Below are positions 1 to 7,917 of a stretch of DNA of 13,941 bases, piece after piece (positions within the stretch are counted from its first letter, which is position 1; each line of letters starts with the position of its first letter). A model generated the notes under the pieces. The model was not told where the DNA came from, made no database searches, and worked only from the letters and a program-made list of their open reading frames with translations. The stretch comes from Leptospirillum sp. (GTDB taxonomy: Bacteria; Nitrospirota; Leptospirillia; Leptospirillales; Leptospirillaceae). Position numbers and translations under genes: made by a program. The DNA lies in assembly GCA_027343785.1 (NCBI GenBank), contig DAHWKF010000063.1:1-13941 (forward strand), read 5' to 3'.

Positions 1-549
1 AAGGGTTGAAGATGATGATGATATTGTCTGTGGCGAGCTGCATGAAGTCGCCTTGTATTGCCCCGAAAGGGCGATTGCGACAACAGAGTATGAGGAGGTA
101 GAACCGTAGGCAGCCAGAATATAATGTCCTCCCGGTGTCGCCGTAATCGCATCAAGGTTAGATAATGTACAACCGGTGCTTGGCAAACTCAGGGTTGATT
201 TTGCTCCTACGACCCCCCCGTTGACAGGGAAGGCGTCAATGGAAGCGCCACCTTGAATTGTGTACAGCGTCGGGGTGCTGACACCTCCGGGGGTTTTGAC
301 ATAGACCATGCCGTTGATTCCTGAGGCAGATTGCTGCGCCGAAGATGAAATCGGGGAGAGCGTATTGTTGGACTGGATTGAAAAAGAGTAGATGCCGCTA
401 GAATTGCTGACAAGAAGGTAGTGCCCCGTGGAAGACGGCACCTGGGGACCCTGGCCGCAGGAGAGAAGCCCTACCGGGATCAGAAAGAGGAAGATCAGGA
501 AAAAAACGTGTCTGACGACCCTGACCGCACGGGAAAAATGCACTGTCAT
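1..549 (-). CDS. Secreted lipoprotein, probable beta-propeller (lactonase-like) repeat protein; 3' end missing
   Basis: An open frame of 183 codons with no stop runs from an ATG at 549 off the left edge, so only the N-terminal part is visible. The N-terminus is a lipoprotein signal: basic residues (R7, R10, R13), a hydrophobic core at about 15-29, then the lipobox L28-L29-S30-C31 followed by Gly, so C31 should be lipidated and the protein membrane-anchored outside the cytoplasm. The mature part is rich in Ser, Thr, Gly and Asn. It has repeating units such as HYLLVSNSSGIYSFSI (about 51-66) and GGHYILAAYG (about 137-146), which resemble the blades of YncE or 6-phosphogluconolactonase-type beta-propellers. 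A GAGGAGG ribosome-binding site (563-569) lies 13 bases before the ATG, rather far. The gene follows the permease gene by 81 bases on the same strand. Surface lipoprotein is well supported; the propeller fold is inferred and no substrate can be named. Confidence 0.7.
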   Translation of the reverse strand, partial: MTVHFSRAVRVVRHVFFLIFLFLIPVGLLSCGQGPQVPSSTGHYLLVSNSSGIYSFSIQSNNTLSPISSSAQQSASGINGMVYVKTPGGVSTPTLYTIQGGASIDAFPVNGGVVGAKSTLSLPSTGCTLSNLDAITATPGGHYILAAYGSTSSYSVVAIALSGQYKATSCSSPQTISSSSSTL

Positions 550-630
550 ACCGGAATCGGGGCCTCCTCGTTGCTGGCGTTGTTTTTCATGTCAGAATCC
601 GGCCCATCCTACAGGAATCGGCAGGATCGA

Positions 631-2061
631 TCAAGTTTCCGTTTCATCCACCCCGACGGAGGCGGATGGAAAGAGACCCTGCTTTCCCAGAACATAGAAG
701 GCGATGCCGATACCGAGCCACGCCGTCAGAAGGAGAAGGGTCGTCCGGGGAACGGAACCGATCAGCAACAGGTCGAGCGCGATGGACGCTATCGGAAGCC
801 AGGGCACCCATGGACACCGGAACGCTCCGGGTTTTTGCGGATGGAGCGAACGGAACCGGATCAGGGCCAGCGCGACGAGAATGAATGAGAACAGGGTTCC
901 CGCCGATGTCAGCCGGGCCAGCGTTCCGATCGGGAACAGCATGGCAGGGATGGAGACGCATACCATCAGGAGGGCCAGGGTGAATACGGGTGTGCGGAAC
1001 CGTTGGTTGACGCGGTACATGAAACGGGGCATCAGTCCGTCACGGGCCATCATCACCAGGATCCGGCTCTGGGCGAACAGAAGCACGAGGAGGACGCTTG
1101 TGAGACCCACCAGTGCCCCCAGGGTGACAAGTGTTTCTCCGAAACGGACGCCGACATCGAGCAGGGCGTGGGCGACGGGTGCCGGGTTGTTGAGGGAGGA
1201 GGAAGGAACCATTCCGGTCAGGATGAAGGCGACGGCCATGTAAAGCAGTGTCGAAATCCCGAGCGACGCGATGATGCCGAAAGGGACGTCTTTGCCGGGT
1301 TCATGCGCTTCTTCGGAAGCGGTTGTCACCGCGTCGAACCCGACGTAGGAAAAAAAGATGGTCATCGATCCCGCCAGCACCCCCCAGCCTCCATGCGGGA
1401 AAAACGGGTGCCAGTTTTCCGTCTGGATATGGTGTCCTCCCAGATAAAGAAAAATCAGGATGATTCCGACCTTGATACCGACCATCAGGTTGTTGAAGGA
1501 GGAGGATTTGCGGGTGCCCACCATCAGGAGTCCCAGGATCAGGATCAGGACAAGGCCTGCCGGGAGGTTTATGGTTCCACCGTCCAGAGGATTACGGGTC
1601 AGCTGTTCCGGCAGGTAGGGAAGGTTCATGCCCAGAAAGAGCGACTTGACGTATCCCGACCAGCCGATCGCCACCGCCACCGACCCGACGGCGTATGTCA
1701 GGATCAGGGCCCATCCGGTCAGGAAGGCGGGAAATTCTCCGAACGCCATGGAAACATAGGCGTATGCCGAACCGGTGACCGGGACATTGGATGCGAACTC
1801 CGCGTAGATGAAGGCGGCGAGTGTGGCGATCACCCCTCCCAGGAAAAAGGAAAGGACGACGGCCGGACCCGCGTCTTTGGACGCCGCGATGCCGGTGAGG
1901 ACAAAGACGCCGACCCCGATGACCCCCCCGACGCCCAGAAGGGTCAGGTCCAGTCGTCCGAGAGACCGTTTGAGACGGGTGTCGTCGTTTTTGCTCTGGT
2001 TCAGATACAGGTCGGGGTGTTTGGGTTCGACCAGGCTTTTCCGGAAGCTTTCGAATTTCAT
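631..2061 (-). CDS. APC-superfamily amino acid permease (cationic amino acid transporter-like)
   Basis: This 476-residue protein is very hydrophobic, with about twelve membrane segments between residues 37 and 465, the usual length and layout of APC amino acid permeases. The first segment carries the family's glycine-rich signature GVGGVIGVGVF (43-53), where the unwound helix binds the substrate backbone. The following AEFASNVPVTGSAYAYV stretch (87-103) is also typical. The closest relatives I recognise are the YfnA/CAT group, which take up amino acids by proton symport in the inner membrane; the exact substrate cannot be read from the sequence. The N-terminal 35 residues are polar and cytoplasmic. 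The start at 2061 is the only in-frame ATG fitting the family N-terminus, but it lacks a clear ribosome-binding site. It lies 67 bases downstream of the yacP-like gene and may be read from the same transcript. Confidence 0.92.
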   Translation of the reverse strand: MKFESFRKSLVEPKHPDLYLNQSKNDDTRLKRSLGRLDLTLLGVGGVIGVGVFVLTGIAASKDAGPAVVLSFFLGGVIATLAAFIYAEFASNVPVTGSAYAYVSMAFGEFPAFLTGWALILTYAVGSVAVAIGWSGYVKSLFLGMNLPYLPEQLTRNPLDGGTINLPAGLVLILILGLLMVGTRKSSSFNNLMVGIKVGIILIFLYLGGHHIQTENWHPFFPHGGWGVLAGSMTIFFSYVGFDAVTTASEEAHEPGKDVPFGIIASLGISTLLYMAVAFILTGMVPSSSLNNPAPVAHALLDVGVRFGETLVTLGALVGLTSVLLVLLFAQSRILVMMARDGLMPRFMYRVNQRFRTPVFTLALLMVCVSIPAMLFPIGTLARLTSAGTLFSFILVALALIRFRSLHPQKPGAFRCPWVPWLPIASIALDLLLIGSVPRTTLLLLTAWLGIGIAFYVLGKQGLFPSASVGVDETET

Positions 2062-2128
2062 CCGGCAGGCATGAGAGGGTGATCAACGTTTGTCATGGGT
2101 CGACTCCATCGCTTGGCGGCCGCTTTGA

Positions 2129-2671
2129 TTACAGGTTCAGAAGGGTTTTTCGCCGCGCCCGTTCTTTTTTGGACAGACGTCTCGGGTTGCCTTTCTTTCG
2201 CGTAGTGCGGGACCCGTCGTTATCGTCATCCTCGACCGGCTTTTCAGAAAAAGACACCGCCTTCGGTACGGGGGTGGCACGCCTCGTTCCCACGCGGTCC
2301 ATGAATTCCCGGGCGCCGACCACCCGGGCGCCGGTTCCCTGGACCCGGAGGATGACTTCCCGGTCGCTCGTCACGACGATCGCCCGGCTGCCATATCGTT
2401 CAGAGAGCCGGATCAGGACGGCATCCGCCGACCCTTCCTCTTCGGAAAAAATGACCGAGAAACCCAGTCCGGAATGGCGGAAAGGTTCGCGTTCGGACGG
2501 AAATCCATCGAAAACCAGCTGGATTTCCGTTTCCGGGTCGAGCTGGCTTTTGTATTCCGAAAGGGTCCGGACAAGGGATTCCCTTTCCCGCGCCAATACC
2601 TCCCGGTCTTTCCGGAAGCGGCCCTGGGAACCGATCACGTTGTATCCGTCGATCAGGACGATCCGGCCCAT
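2129..2671 (-). CDS. yacP: YacP-like NYN-domain (PIN-fold) ribonuclease with basic tail
   Basis: The 180-residue product begins with the NYN/PIN-fold signature RIVLIDGYNVIGS (3-15). Acidic residues D8, D55 (LVFDG), D83 (GSADAV) and D103 (VVTSD) match the metal-binding positions expected for this nuclease fold. Bacillus YacP (Rae1) of this family is a ribosome-associated endoribonuclease; the same role here is by homology only. After about residue 128 the domain gives way to a low-complexity tail: an acidic patch (EDDDND, 147-152) and then a strongly basic end with KK, RR and KKERARRK motifs, plausibly an RNA or ribosome contact. The start is firm: GGAGGGG (2677-2683) lies five bases before the ATG. 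That site sits in a small potential hairpin, listed separately. The GNAT gene ends 66 bases upstream, and the permease follows 67 bases downstream. Confidence 0.82.
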   Translation of the reverse strand: MGRIVLIDGYNVIGSQGRFRKDREVLARERESLVRTLSEYKSQLDPETEIQLVFDGFPSEREPFRHSGLGFSVIFSEEEGSADAVLIRLSERYGSRAIVVTSDREVILRVQGTGARVVGAREFMDRVGTRRATPVPKAVSFSEKPVEDDDNDGSRTTRKKGNPRRLSKKERARRKTLLNL

Positions 2672-2675
2672 ACCA

Positions 2676-2689
2676 TCCCCTCCAGGGGA
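2676..2689 (-). promoter_or_regulatory. Hairpin that could hide the yacP ribosome-binding site
   Basis: On the transcript strand the sequence TCCCC-TGGA-GGGGA forms a five-pair stem with a four-base loop. Its 3' arm contains most of the GGAGGGG ribosome-binding site of the yacP-like gene. The pairing is seen directly; an effect on translation is an inference, and a hairpin this short may be opened easily by ribosomes. Confidence 0.35.
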
Positions 2690-2737
2690 CAGTCTGCCAT
2701 GATTGGGGGAAGGAGTGCAAAGGCAGGGAAGATCGGT

Positions 2738-3223
2738 TCAGGCCGGGTTCTTTCTTGTGGGGTATTTGCCGAAGCACAAAAGGTCGACGTGATGATAGTG
2801 GTCCGGCAAGACAGTTTCCGGCCTGTACCCCATCCGGAGGAAGAACGGGATGTTCTCGTGGGTCATCAGGAGGGTGCACAGCGAAATTTTGTGGGCGTCG
2901 GCTGGAATGTGCCCTTCGAGAGCCTGCATGAGCGCTCGACCGACGCCGTGACGCTTCATGTCCGGACGGACGTTGACTTTCCGGACGAAAACGACGCCTT
3001 CGATCGTTTGGAAACGGACGGAACCGAGCACGGCTCCGGCAGGGTCACGGGCCACAAGGATGGTCTTTTCCGTAGCATCCCGGGTGATCTCTTCGAGGGT
3101 TTCCTCGGTCCAGATGGATGTGTCGAGCCCCCTGGCGGCGTGCACCAGAAATGACTGGCGTTGCACATCGAGGATGGCGGGAAAATCTTCGGGAAGGGCG
3201 ACAGTGACCCGGACCGGATCCAC
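2738..3223 (-). CDS. GNAT-family N-acetyltransferase
   Basis: The product is 161 residues, a normal length for a single GNAT domain. The acetyl-CoA pyrophosphate-binding motif is clear: VNVRPDMKRHGVGRALMQ (83-100), where strand 4 leads into the Q/RxxGxG-type loop KRHGVG. Earlier, ILVARDPAGAVLGSVRFQ (55-72) matches the central strands. Late in the protein, NIPFFLRMGYRP (124-135) is the usual C-terminal motif with the conserved GY. These enzymes move an acetyl group from acetyl-CoA to an amine on a small molecule or protein; the acceptor cannot be predicted. The start is a GTG at 3223, one base after the tatD stop codon, with a GGAAAG element inside the end of tatD as probable ribosome-binding site. 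This arrangement implies translation coupled to tatD. Confidence 0.85.
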   Translation of the reverse strand: MDPVRVTVALPEDFPAILDVQRQSFLVHAARGLDTSIWTEETLEEITRDATEKTILVARDPAGAVLGSVRFQTIEGVVFVRKVNVRPDMKRHGVGRALMQALEGHIPADAHKISLCTLLMTHENIPFFLRMGYRPETVLPDHYHHVDLLCFGKYPTRKNPA

Positions 3224-3224
3224 C

Positions 3225-4010
3225 CTAGGCGCTTTCCGGCAACGCGAAGAGTGTCCGCGTGTTGGCGATCAGGGTTTCCGACAACGTCCCGGGGTTTTCC
3301 TGCCGTTCATGGGCGATGACCCCGATCGTTTCAGGCAGATAGGCCGGCTCGTTGGTTTTCCCCCGGAAGGGCACCGGCGCGAGGTAGGGGCAGTCGGTCT
3401 CGACCATCATACGATCGGAAGGGGCCCGACGGCTGACGTCCCGCAGGTATTCGGCGTTTTTGAAGGTCACGATGCCGGAAAACGACAGGTAGAACCCCAG
3501 ATCCAGGGCTTTTCTCGCCTCTTCCCAGGAACCGGTGAAACAGTGGAAAACCCCTGGACGGGAGGGGAGGGAATGGGTTTTCAGGATCGAAAAAACACGT
3601 TCGAAGGCGTCCCGGCAGTGGATGACCAGGGGAAGGTCCCGTTCTTTGGCCAGACGAACGTGTTTTTCAAAAGAGAGTTCCTGGATTTCCCTGGAAGGGG
3701 CATCGTACGAAAAGTCGAGACCGGTTTCCCCGATAGCGACAACCCTGTCACGGCCGGCCATCGACAGAAACTCCTGAGCGATTTCGGGGGACCATTGATC
3801 AGCGTCTCCCGGATGGAGACCAACGGTCGCAAAGACCCCCGACAGCGTCTCCGAAAGGCGGACCGATTCGCGGGAACGTTCGAGATCCGTTCCGACATTG
3901 ACCAGGGCAACCAGACCCGACCGCTTTGCCCGTTCCAGCGTCTGGGCTGGAGGGCTGTCCGGAGGCATCAGATTGAGGTGGGCGTGGCTGTCGATAAACG
4001 GAATCGTCAT
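3225..4010 (-). CDS. tatD: TatD-family metal-dependent deoxyribonuclease
   Basis: The 261-residue protein has the full set of TatD metal ligands along an amidohydrolase-type TIM barrel: H9 and H11 in SHAHLN, E95 in AIGETGLDF, H131 in VIHCRDA, H156 in FHCFTGS and D206 in VETDCPYLAP. The family consists of cytoplasmic 3'-5' DNA exonucleases or endonucleases involved in DNA repair and degradation; the exact activity of this member is inferred. The motif after D206 (PFRGKTNEPAYL) is typical of the TatD/YcfH/YabD branch. The ATG lies five bases after the metG stop codon, so the gene is almost certainly co-transcribed with metG. The metG-tatD pairing is a very common bacterial gene order (metS-yabD in Bacillus). 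Length and motifs are normal. Confidence 0.94.
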   Translation of the reverse strand: MTIPFIDSHAHLNLMPPDSPPAQTLERAKRSGLVALVNVGTDLERSRESVRLSETLSGVFATVGLHPGDADQWSPEIAQEFLSMAGRDRVVAIGETGLDFSYDAPSREIQELSFEKHVRLAKERDLPLVIHCRDAFERVFSILKTHSLPSRPGVFHCFTGSWEEARKALDLGFYLSFSGIVTFKNAEYLRDVSRRAPSDRMMVETDCPYLAPVPFRGKTNEPAYLPETIGVIAHERQENPGTLSETLIANTRTLFALPESA

Positions 4011-4015
4011 GCCTG

Positions 4016-6043
4016 TTACCGGATTTCCGCGCCGGGCGAGACGGGCCGGTCAAACGTGATCAGGGAAACACCCTCTTGTGTCTGGGCCGCGAGGATCATC
4101 CCCTGGGATTCGACGCCCATCAGCTTGGCCGGTTTCAGGTTGGCCAGCACCAGTACCATTTTCCCGACCAGTTCTTCCGGCGTATACGAAGCCTGGATGC
4201 CCGCCACGATCGTCCGTTTTTCCCGGCCGATATCGACGGTCAGCTTCAGAAGTTTTTTGGATTTGGGTACCGGCTCTGCTGCCAGGATGGTTCCGGGAAC
4301 CAGTTCGATGCCCTGGAAATCGGTGATGTCGATCGCGGGCTTTCCCGGAGGAAAGGCGGGTGTTTCAGGTTGGGCTGTCGCCATCTGGGGAGCGCCACCC
4401 GCAGGCTCTTCCGCGCGAGAATCTCCGGACTGGGCGCCATCCTGGGGTCTGGAAGCGGTACGGGTTTCTTTCTGGACGGTTCCGTCGGGATTGCGTTTCT
4501 CGAACAGGGGAGAAACCGGAGCCAGGGCTATTTCCTCCGGGAGTTTTCCCCAGATTCCGTCGGTTTCGTAGGAAAGACCGGTGATCGATTCCCGGGCGGA
4601 AAGTTCCGTAAAGAGGGTGGAAGCGGTTGCCGGCATGAAAGGTGCGAGGTAGACACCCACAAGACGGAGGCCTTCAAGCAGGTCCGCCAGGACCGCGTTC
4701 AGTTCGTCTTTCTTTTCCGGATCGCGGGCCAGGACCCATGGAGCCCTGTTGTCGACATACCGGTTCAGGATGCTGACAAAGGACCAGAGAGCCTGAAGGG
4801 CTTTGTGAAATTCGAAATCCAGCGTCAGCCGGGGGACTTCCGGAAGAAGGGTTCGCGATGCTTCGAGCAGGTCCGGTGCCGGAACGTGGTTCTTGGGACG
4901 GACGAATCGGCCCCCATCCGAATACTTGACCGCCATGGCCACGACGCGGGAGAGGAGGTTCCCCAGGTCGTTGGCGAGGTCTGCGTTGATACGGCCGACC
5001 AGTGCGGTGTCGGAAAAATCGGCGTCCTGGCCGAACTGCCCTTCCCGGAGCAGGAAATAGCGGAGGATATCCGCTCCATATCGTTCGGCGTAGGCCTGGG
5101 GGTCCACCGCGTTTCCCCGGCTTTTGGACATTTTCTCCCCGTTGACCGTCCACCATCCGTGCGCGAAAATCAGCCGCGGAGGGAGGCGGCCCATGGCATG
5201 GAGGATGGTGGGCCAGTATACGGCGTGGGTCGTCAGGATATCTTTACCGATGACATGGGTGGCCGGCCAGAGCCGACCGAGCGTCTCCTCCCCTTCCGGA
5301 CGGGACAGGGGAATGCTGACGTAGTTCAGGAGGGCGTCGAACCATACATAGGTCACATAACGTGTGTCGAAGGGAAGCGGAATGCCCCAGGGAAGACGGG
5401 ATGCCGGCCGGGAAATGCACAGATCCTCCAGGGGGCGTTCCAGGAACCCCATGATTTCATTGTACCGGCTTTCGGGCTGGATCGACCGGGGGTGTTCCCG
5501 GTACCATGATACAAGCCATTCCTGATGGCGGCTCATTTTGAAAAAATAGTTTGTCTCGCTGACCTGCTCGACCGGGCGGCGGCATTCCGGGCACAATCCG
5601 TCCGTCACATCCTTGGACGTCCAGAACCGTTCGTCAAACATGCAATACCAGCCTTCGTAAAGGCCTTCGTAGATGTCGCCGTTTTTCCAGAGCTGCTCCA
5701 GGACTGCCTGTACTCCCTTCACATGCCGGTCTTCCGTCGTCCGGACGAAATCGTCGTTGGAGATCAGAAGGGTTTTCCAGAGGTCGCGGAATCGGGGCAT
5801 GATCCGGTCGACGTAAACCTGCGGGGACAGATTCATCTTCTGGGCGCTTTGCCAGACCTTCTGTCCATGTTCGTCCGTGCCTGTCAGAAAAAAAACGGGG
5901 GTTCCCGACATGCGCGATGTCCGGGCGATCACGTCGCAGGCGATCGTGGTATAGGCGTGTCCGATGTGGGGGACGTCATTGACGTAATAGATGGGTGTGG
6001 TCAGGTACAGCCAGTTTTTACGGGCGTCGTTGTCGGATGCCAT
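4016..6043 (-). CDS. metG: Methionyl-tRNA synthetase with C-terminal tRNA-binding domain
   Basis: This 675-residue class I enzyme charges tRNA-Met with methionine in the cytoplasm. The catalytic domain shows HIGH at 26-29 (in YYVNDVPHIGHAYTT), FLTGTDEHGQK at 52-62, YVWFDALLNY at 232-241 and KMSKS at 304-308. The zinc-knuckle region has C134-x-x-D137 followed by C151-x-x-C154, so one cysteine of the usual first pair is Asp. The anticodon-binding helical domain follows. A low-complexity Ala/Pro/Glu-rich linker spans about 525-570. The last about 105 residues form an EMAP-II/Trbp111-type OB-fold tRNA-binding domain (start IDITDFQGIELVPGTI, about 573-588). The start is supported by AAAGGA six bases before the ATG. 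The ricT stop is 35 bases upstream and tatD follows after five bases. Confidence 0.97.
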   Translation of the reverse strand: MASDNDARKNWLYLTTPIYYVNDVPHIGHAYTTIACDVIARTSRMSGTPVFFLTGTDEHGQKVWQSAQKMNLSPQVYVDRIMPRFRDLWKTLLISNDDFVRTTEDRHVKGVQAVLEQLWKNGDIYEGLYEGWYCMFDERFWTSKDVTDGLCPECRRPVEQVSETNYFFKMSRHQEWLVSWYREHPRSIQPESRYNEIMGFLERPLEDLCISRPASRLPWGIPLPFDTRYVTYVWFDALLNYVSIPLSRPEGEETLGRLWPATHVIGKDILTTHAVYWPTILHAMGRLPPRLIFAHGWWTVNGEKMSKSRGNAVDPQAYAERYGADILRYFLLREGQFGQDADFSDTALVGRINADLANDLGNLLSRVVAMAVKYSDGGRFVRPKNHVPAPDLLEASRTLLPEVPRLTLDFEFHKALQALWSFVSILNRYVDNRAPWVLARDPEKKDELNAVLADLLEGLRLVGVYLAPFMPATASTLFTELSARESITGLSYETDGIWGKLPEEIALAPVSPLFEKRNPDGTVQKETRTASRPQDGAQSGDSRAEEPAGGAPQMATAQPETPAFPPGKPAIDITDFQGIELVPGTILAAEPVPKSKKLLKLTVDIGREKRTIVAGIQASYTPEELVGKMVLVLANLKPAKLMGVESQGMILAAQTQEGVSLITFDRPVSPGAEIR

Positions 6044-6078
6044 TCCGTTCCTTTCTCGGCCTGTTTTCCGTCATGGGG

Positions 6079-6888
6079 TCAGGCGATGGTTGCGAGGGGA
6101 AAGAGTGCCGGCTGGTCGGGAAGGCCGCGGGGATCATTGTCCACGGGGACCCATTCTTCCCGTTTTTCGGCAGATTTCTCGAAGGAAAGGCAGCATTTGA
6201 GGCGACCGCACATGCCGGTTGTCTTCATCGGGTTCATGTCCGGGTCAAAATCCCGCGCCTGGCGGGTTGTCACCGACTGGAAATCCTTGAGGAAAGTGGA
6301 GCAGCAAAGCTGTTTTCCGCAGGGGCCCATTCCATCGAGGAGGGCGGAATGTTCGCGCGGGCTGATCTGCCGGAGCTCGTGGCGACCCCGGAAATGGGAA
6401 TGGATATCCTTGACCAGCTCCCGGAAATCGACCCGACCTTCAGCCGTGTAATAAATGATGAATTCCGTCGCAGCCAGGTTTCCCGTGACGGCAACGATAT
6501 TCATCCCGAGATTCCGGGCCTGAGATCGCTCCTTGACAAAAACAGACAGGGTGGACTCCTTGGCCCGGAGGGTTACGGTCTTGGCCGTATCCTGCGGATC
6601 CATGAAACGGAGGAATCGGTAAGCGGGAGGGGTCGCCGGATCGTCCGGAGACTGGATTCGGGGAGACTCCACGAGGGACATCGGCACGGGACCGATTTCC
6701 GATTCAGCCAGAATCCGGTCTCCCAGACGAAACACGAGGCCGTCCACACATGGTGCGAGGAGTGTCCGGTTGGGGCCCATGTTCTTGATCTGCGCTGTCA
6801 GAACCCAGAAGTTTCCCTCGACAGGAGGATGCCGGGGATTTTCCCCGTTTCTTCGCGCGGGGGAATCAGGCTGTTTTTGACGGTTCAT
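6079..6888 (-). CDS. ricT: PSP1-domain protein, RicT (YaaT) family
   Basis: Read from the ATG at 6888, the product has 269 residues. The PSP1 core lies in the C-terminal half: TEFIIYYTAEGRVDFRELV (141-159), then two cysteine clusters, C190-GKQL-C195-C196 and C227-GRLK-C232-C233. The second cluster sits in TTGMCGRLKCCLSFE, a hallmark of RicT/YaaT. In Bacillus, RicT works with RicA and RicF in an iron-sulphur complex that affects RNase Y-dependent mRNA processing; no ricA or ricF is seen here. The start was chosen over an open frame continuing to 6996 because that extension lies entirely inside holB; even so it overlaps the holB end by 23 bases. The ribosome-binding site is weak, so coupling to holB translation is likely. 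The N-terminal 25 residues are polar and poorly conserved. Confidence 0.88.
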   Translation of the reverse strand: MNRQKQPDSPARRNGENPRHPPVEGNFWVLTAQIKNMGPNRTLLAPCVDGLVFRLGDRILAESEIGPVPMSLVESPRIQSPDDPATPPAYRFLRFMDPQDTAKTVTLRAKESTLSVFVKERSQARNLGMNIVAVTGNLAATEFIIYYTAEGRVDFRELVKDIHSHFRGRHELRQISPREHSALLDGMGPCGKQLCCSTFLKDFQSVTTRQARDFDPDMNPMKTTGMCGRLKCCLSFEKSAEKREEWVPVDNDPRGLPDQPALFPLATIA

Positions 6889-7870
6889 CGTTGCCCGAAG
6901 CCAAAGTCTCGTTCCAGTCCCATAGAAGTTCCTCAACGGCCATGGAACGGTTGATGTTGTATATTGCCAGTGCCCGCAATTCTTGGACTCTATCATGAAA
7001 CTCTTCCCGCTTCAAATGGGAGACGGAGTCGACAAGTCCCGGGGGAACGGGCATCGAGGTCCTCGCTTCCGGGCAGGCCTCAAGCCTGTAAAGATCCAGA
7101 AGAAGGGACTCCAGGGCATCTCCCAGACAGGAAAACCCTTCGGGTTCGGAAAGAAACGGCAGAAGATCCGTGTCAAACGGAGCGGTTTTTTGCCGGACTG
7201 TCAGAACCCGTGGAATCCGCCCGAAGTTGGGACGCTGGGGTGATTCCAGAAGTGCGCGGAGTTGTCCGGGAGCTCCGCGGGACAGCAGGAGGATCATGTC
7301 GCGCTCCTCCCGGGACAGTCTTCCTTCTCCCGATTCGTCCAGAATCTTCTCCATCTCCTCCCGTGAACGGGTGGAAAAGGAGATCGACAGGGCCCTCGAT
7401 CGAATCGTCGGCAACAGGCTTTGGGGAAGATGGGTCACCAGTATGAGAACCGTTTTTTCGGGAGGATCCTCGAGTGTCTTCAGCAGGCTGTTGGCGGCGT
7501 TTTCCGTCAGGGTGTGCGCGTCGTCGATAATCCCGACCCGTCTGATTCCGGCAAGGGGCGCGTTGGCAAGCTCGGAAATGAAGCGGCGGGTTTCGTCGAT
7601 CGCAATGTGGGTCTCTTCCCCGGGAGAGAGAAACAGAACGTCCGGATGGCGAGGATTCCCGTCCGGGAGGGATTTGTCGAATATTGCACAGGAAGGGCAA
7701 GGGTTGTTTTCAGGGTGCCCGGGATGGAGGCACAACAGTGACCGGCTCCATAAAAAGGCCGTACGCTTTTTCCCCAGACCTTCCGGCCCTTGGAACAAAT
7801 AGGTGCTGGGAATGGAAGGGCGTTTTGCAACCTCCAGAAGTCGTGGCAGCAGTCCTGAACCTTCAGTCAT
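6866..7870 (-). CDS. holB: DNA polymerase III subunit delta' (clamp loader)
   Basis: The 334-residue product is an AAA+-fold clamp-loader subunit. It carries a Walker A-like loop GPEGLGKK (28-35), a DDAH Walker B-type motif (116-119) and NSLLKTLEDPPE (127-138), which is highly characteristic of delta'/gamma subunits. In the replisome, delta' helps load the beta sliding clamp on DNA. Two oddities are visible. The zinc module shows only three cysteines (C47, C58, C61). The sensor motif that is usually SRC reads S158-R159-A160. The C-terminal third is divergent. The start is the ATG at 7870, with a GGGGAA element only a few bases upstream. The frame stays open to 8005, but no better start exists there and the extra part overlaps tmk. 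The tmk stop lies 47 bases upstream. Confidence 0.9.
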   Translation of the reverse strand: MTEGSGLLPRLLEVAKRPSIPSTYLFQGPEGLGKKRTAFLWSRSLLCLHPGHPENNPCPSCAIFDKSLPDGNPRHPDVLFLSPGEETHIAIDETRRFISELANAPLAGIRRVGIIDDAHTLTENAANSLLKTLEDPPEKTVLILVTHLPQSLLPTIRSRALSISFSTRSREEMEKILDESGEGRLSREERDMILLLSRGAPGQLRALLESPQRPNFGRIPRVLTVRQKTAPFDTDLLPFLSEPEGFSCLGDALESLLLDLYRLEACPEARTSMPVPPGLVDSVSHLKREEFHDRVQELRALAIYNINRSMAVEELLWDWNETLASGNDEPSKTA

Positions 7871-7917
7871 GATTCCCCGTCGTTCAAGCCCGTGTCTGGT
7901 GCCCCTCCTTTCCGCGT

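Noticed and set aside
1003..2082. A 359-codon open frame on the plus strand
   Set aside because: Antisense to the permease; rich in Asp, Gly, Gln and Arg, the mirror of hydrophobic codons on the other strand.
2958..4571. A 537-codon open frame on the plus strand
   Set aside because: It lies antisense to the GNAT, tatD and metG genes, which have full family motifs. Its translation is Arg/Gly/Ser-rich with no domain, as expected from a shadow frame in GC-rich DNA.
4076..5509. A 477-codon open frame on the plus strand
   Set aside because: Antisense to metG, no recognisable motif, and composition typical of a shadow frame.
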